Shown in pieces: positions 61,243 to 64,000 of a stretch of 64,000 nucleotides of DNA; positions within the stretch are counted from its first letter, which is position 1, and each line of letters begins with the position of its first letter. The notes beneath the pieces were generated by a model, which was not told the origin of the DNA, ran no database searches, and saw only the letters and a list, made by a program, of their open reading frames with translations. The position numbers and the translations under genes were made by a program. Source of the DNA: Streptomyces malaysiense. Its GTDB lineage: Bacteria > Actinomycetota > Actinomycetes > Streptomycetales > Streptomycetaceae. The stretch covers positions 62,001 through 126,000 of the forward strand of contig NZ_LBDA02000036.1 of assembly GCF_000980885.2 (NCBI RefSeq), given 5' to 3'.

Positions 61243-61839
61243 TCAGCGGTCGTCTGCGTCACGTCCCGGCGGGCGTTCCGTCCGTTCCGCCGGGAATACG
61301 ACCGGACCGCCGTGACCGCGCCGTTCCTCCATCTCCTTGAGCATGTCCTGGAGCTCGGCCCGGATCCAGTCGCGGGTGGCGACCTCGCCGAGGCCCATGC
61401 GCAGCGCGGCGATCTCCCGGGTCAGGTACTCCGTGTCGGCGATGGACCGTTCGTTCTGCTTGCGGTCCTGTTCCAGGTTGACCCGGTCGCGGTCGTCCTG
61501 CCGGTTCTGCGCGAGCAGGATCAGCGGGGCCGCGTAGGACGCCTGGAGGGACAGGGCCAGGGTCAGGAAGATGAACGGGTACTCGTCGAACCGCAGATGC
61601 CGGGGCACGCTCACGTTCCACAGCACCCAGACGATGATGACCACCGTCATCCAGACGATGAAGCGTCCCGTGCCGAGGAACCGGGCGATCCGTTCCGACA
61701 GCCGGCCGAAGGCCTCCGGGTCCCACTCGGGCAGGAAGCGGCGCCGGGGCGGTCGCGGCTGGTCGAGCCGGGGCGTGCGCGGGCGGCCGGCGGCCGTGGC
61801 ACCGGTGGGCGTGCGCTCGCGCTCACGCTCAGAAGGCAT
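61243..61839 (-). CDS. DUF1003 membrane protein
   Basis: 198 residues, ATG at 61839. After an Arg/Pro-rich N-terminus come FGRLSERIARFLGTGRFIVWMTVVIIVWVLWN and FIFLTLALSLQASYAAPLILLAQNRQDDRDR, the DUF1003 signature, with two membrane helices. A coiled coil follows (NEIRELQ-like EYLTREIAALRMGLGEV). Function is not known; it is placed with magnesium-related genes here and in mycobacteria. Its start overlaps the end of the upstream gene by 11 bp. Confidence 0.85.
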   Translation of the reverse strand: MPSERERERTPTGATAAGRPRTPRLDQPRPPRRRFLPEWDPEAFGRLSERIARFLGTGRFIVWMTVVIIVWVLWNVSVPRHLRFDEYPFIFLTLALSLQASYAAPLILLAQNRQDDRDRVNLEQDRKQNERSIADTEYLTREIAALRMGLGEVATRDWIRAELQDMLKEMEERRGHGGPVVFPAERTERPPGRDADDR

Positions 61840-63127
61840 GGCCGGCCCCCTTGCCGCCCTCGGGGCTCTCCTCCAGGTGGAACTCGGTCTCACGCCAGTC
61901 GTCGGGCAGCATGTGGTCCAGTACGTCGTCGACGGTCACCGCGCCCAGCAGCGACCCGGCCTCGTCCACCACGGGCGCGGCCACCATGTCGTAGGTGGCG
62001 AAGAACCCGGCGATCAGCGGGAGCGAGGCGTCCGGGGACAGCGGCTGGAGATCGTCGTCCAGGAGCGAGCTGACCAGGGTGTACGGGGGGTCGCGCAGCA
62101 GCCGCTGGAAGTGGGCCGTGCCGAGGTACTTGCCGGTCGGGGTCTCGTCAGGCGGGCGGCAGACGTAGACCTGGGCGGCGAGCGCGGGGGAGAGGTCGGG
62201 GTTGCGCACGCGGGCGAGGGCGTCGGCGACGGTGGCGTCCGGGCGCAGCACGATCGGCTCGGTGGTCATCAGACCGCCGGCCGTGTGCTCCTCGTACGAC
62301 ATCAGGCGCCGCATGTCGGCCGCGTCGCCGGGCTGCATCAGGCTCAGCAGCCGTTCCTTGTCCTCCTCCGGCAGCTCGGAGAGCAGGTCGGCCGCATCGT
62401 CCGGGTCCATGGCCTCCAGGACGTCGGCGGCGCGCTCCTCCTGGAGCTTGCCGAGGATCTCGATCTGGTCGTCCTCCGGCAGCTCCTCCAGGACGTCGGC
62501 GAGCCGGTCGTCGTCCAGGGCGGCGGCGACCTCGGCGCGCCGCTTGGGGGAGAGGTGGTGCAGCACGTTGGCGAGGTCGGCGGGGCGCAGCTGCTCGAAG
62601 GTGGCGAGCAGGTTCTCGGCGCCCTGCCCGTGCTCCTCCAGGGAGAAGCCGGAGACGCCCGCCCAGTCCACGGTCAGCGTCTCGCCCTTGACCCGGCGGA
62701 ACGCGCTGCCCTTGCGGCCCTTGCGGACGAAGACGCGGTCGATCTCCCAGTCCCGGCGTGCGGGCAGCTGCTGCACGGACATGTCGAGGACGGTGGCCTC
62801 CTCGCGGGTCTCCACCAGGGTGACCCGCCGGTCCAGCAGCTCGCCGAAGACCAGCCGCTCGGTGGGCCGCTGCTCGAAGCGGCGCACGTTCATGACACCG
62901 GTGCTGATGACCTGCCCGGACTCGATGCCGCTGATCCGGGTCATGGGCAGGAAGATGCGGCGCCGGGTGGACAGTTCGACGACGAGGCCGAGCACGCGCG
63001 GGGGTCTCCTGCCCACGCGCAGCATCACGACGAGATCGCGTACCCGCCCCACCTGGTCGCCGTTCGGATCGAAGACGGGGACCCCGGCGAGGTGCGAGAC
63101 GAAGATCCGGGGGGCGCCGGCTGCCAT
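61829..63127 (-). CDS. MgtE-N/CBS domain protein without transmembrane domain
   Basis: 432 residues, ATG at 63127. Residues 1 to about 160 resemble PRC-barrel modules (VFDPNGDQVGRVRDLVVML, VFVRKGRKGSAFRRV). MgtE-N superhelix repeats follow (ADLANVLHHLSPKRRAEVAAALDDDRLADVLEELPEDDQIEIL), then a CBS pair (MTTEPIVLRPDATVADALARV, DDLQPLSPDASLPLIAGFF...). The membrane-spanning transporter part of MgtE is absent, so it is more likely a magnesium- or nucleotide-sensing regulator than a transporter. It overlaps the DUF1003 gene. Confidence 0.88.
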   Translation of the reverse strand: MAAGAPRIFVSHLAGVPVFDPNGDQVGRVRDLVVMLRVGRRPPRVLGLVVELSTRRRIFLPMTRISGIESGQVISTGVMNVRRFEQRPTERLVFGELLDRRVTLVETREEATVLDMSVQQLPARRDWEIDRVFVRKGRKGSAFRRVKGETLTVDWAGVSGFSLEEHGQGAENLLATFEQLRPADLANVLHHLSPKRRAEVAAALDDDRLADVLEELPEDDQIEILGKLQEERAADVLEAMDPDDAADLLSELPEEDKERLLSLMQPGDAADMRRLMSYEEHTAGGLMTTEPIVLRPDATVADALARVRNPDLSPALAAQVYVCRPPDETPTGKYLGTAHFQRLLRDPPYTLVSSLLDDDLQPLSPDASLPLIAGFFATYDMVAAPVVDEAGSLLGAVTVDDVLDHMLPDDWRETEFHLEESPEGGKGAGHAF

Positions 63128-63376
63128 GGTTCTGCTTCCTTGTCAGGGGCGTGCGTACGAGGTCTGCATCGAGGTCTGCGCGAAGTGGTGTGCGACCGGG
63201 ATTGCGTTTGTCGGTGAATTGCTCGGATTTGCCCGCACGGTTGCGCTTCAGGCTAGCCCGTACCGCCCGGATACGCCCTGGTGGGGGGTCCGGACGGACT
63301 GGCTCCGCCGGACGGCCGGGGCACCGGTACGCTGCGGTACGCCGCTGAAGGAACCGTCGGAAAGGCGACCTCACCT

Positions 63377-64000
63377 GTGACTGCGATTCCCCCCGGCCGT
63401 ACCCGCCCGGTGACCGCGCTGTGCGCGCTGGCCGTGACGGGCGCGGCGGTGCTGAGCGGATGCGGCGGCGATCCGGACGCGGGCACGAACGGGGTCGGCA
63501 AGCTGTCCGCCGACAAGATCCAGGCGCGGACGCGGTCCGCGGCGCAGAGGGCCTCGGCGGTCCGGCTGTCCGGGACCGTGGTGACCAGCGGCCGCACGTA
63601 CCGGCTCGACATGCGCCTCAAGGACGACGGCGGGACCGGCTCGGTGACCTCGGGCGCCGACACCTTCAAGCTGCTGCGGGTCGGCACCCAGCTGTACCTG
63701 AAGGCCGACGCGGACTTCTGGGCGCGGTCGGACGGCAAGGGCGGCGACGGGAACGGGGCGGCGGCCAAGCTCGACGGGAAGTACGTGAAGGTGCCGCAGG
63801 GGGACCCCGCGTACAAGAAGTTCAGCGGCTTCACGGACAAGGACGTCCTCCTCTCGGGTCTGCTCACACTGCACGGCTCGCTGGCGACCGACGGGCGGCA
63901 CACCCGGGCGAGTACCCCGACGATCCGCATCACGGGCGACCACGGCTCTGGCGGCACCCTCGACGTCTCCCTCAAGGGCGCCCCCTACCCGCTCGCGCTC
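63377..64000 (+). CDS. Lipoprotein (3' end outside window)
   Basis: At least 208 residues from GTG at 63377; the frame is still open at the window end. The signal peptide ends in the lipobox AVLSGC. The mature part has SAAQRASAVRLSGTVVTSGRTYRLDMRLKDDGGTGSVT and KLLRVGTQLYLKADADFWA, the pattern of the LolA/LppX-like actinobacterial lipoproteins that bind lipids in a beta half-barrel. That relation is an impression, not proven. It is divergent from the MgtE-N gene. Confidence 0.8.
   Translation, partial: MTAIPPGRTRPVTALCALAVTGAAVLSGCGGDPDAGTNGVGKLSADKIQARTRSAAQRASAVRLSGTVVTSGRTYRLDMRLKDDGGTGSVTSGADTFKLLRVGTQLYLKADADFWARSDGKGGDGNGAAAKLDGKYVKVPQGDPAYKKFSGFTDKDVLLSGLLTLHGSLATDGRHTRASTPTIRITGDHGSGGTLDVSLKGAPYPLAL

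Overview
The window looks like chromosomal DNA of a Streptomyces species. It has very high GC with strong G/C bias in third codon positions, GTG and TTG starts, many GTGA/ATGA stop-start overlaps, and genes in a known Streptomyces order: succinate dehydrogenase, typA, bldK, mshB, ferredoxin-dapC, dapE, tag, an ECF sigma factor, an HtrA protease, tatB and mrp. From memory, the second half also follows the order of Mycobacterium tuberculosis genes from typA/lpqW through mshB, fdxC-dapC, dapE, folP2, tagA, an O-methyltransferase, sigE-rseA-htrA-tatB, mrp and an mgtE-like gene. I see no tRNA, rRNA, CRISPR array, insertion sequence or prophage gene. This is core chromosome.

Layout. 1-8.0 kb: the end of a SpoIIE-type phosphatase/kinase, two membrane proteins (one with a GH18-like barrel), and a succinate dehydrogenase operon on the minus strand. 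8.3-12.5 kb: an LpqW-like lipoprotein and typA with a strong terminator. 12.5-32.8 kb: three complete oligopeptide ABC importers. The first is bldKA-E on the plus strand. The second is a paralogous operon of the same gene order on the minus strand, separated from bldK by a methyltransferase and a VOC protein. The third is a more diverged operon on the plus strand that shares a 474-bp divergent control region with the second. 32.9-45 kb: a DPP-IV type peptidase, mycothiol biosynthesis (mshB), a long peptidoglycan-associated membrane protein, and an ABC-2 exporter coupled to a DesK/DesR-type two-component system. 45-54 kb: ferredoxin, two lysine-pathway genes (dapC, dapE), a LOG-family enzyme, a FolP2-type protein, DNA repair (tag) and an enoyl-CoA hydratase. 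54-64 kb: an envelope-stress block (ECF sigma factor, zinc anti-sigma factor, HtrA protease, TatB), then mrp, a DUF1003 protein, an MgtE-N/CBS protein and the start of a lipoprotein gene.

The observations most worth following are these. A 17-codon reading frame with a very strong ribosome binding site lies in the bldK leader. A 263-bp tract is base-for-base identical between bldKE and its inverted paralogue, which points to recent gene conversion. Perfect hairpins sit at the same place, between binding-protein and permease genes, in both bldK-type operons. The O-methyltransferase gene beside the sigma factor appears to start with AUU. There are also several good palindromic operator candidates and an ECF-type promoter in front of the sigma factor.
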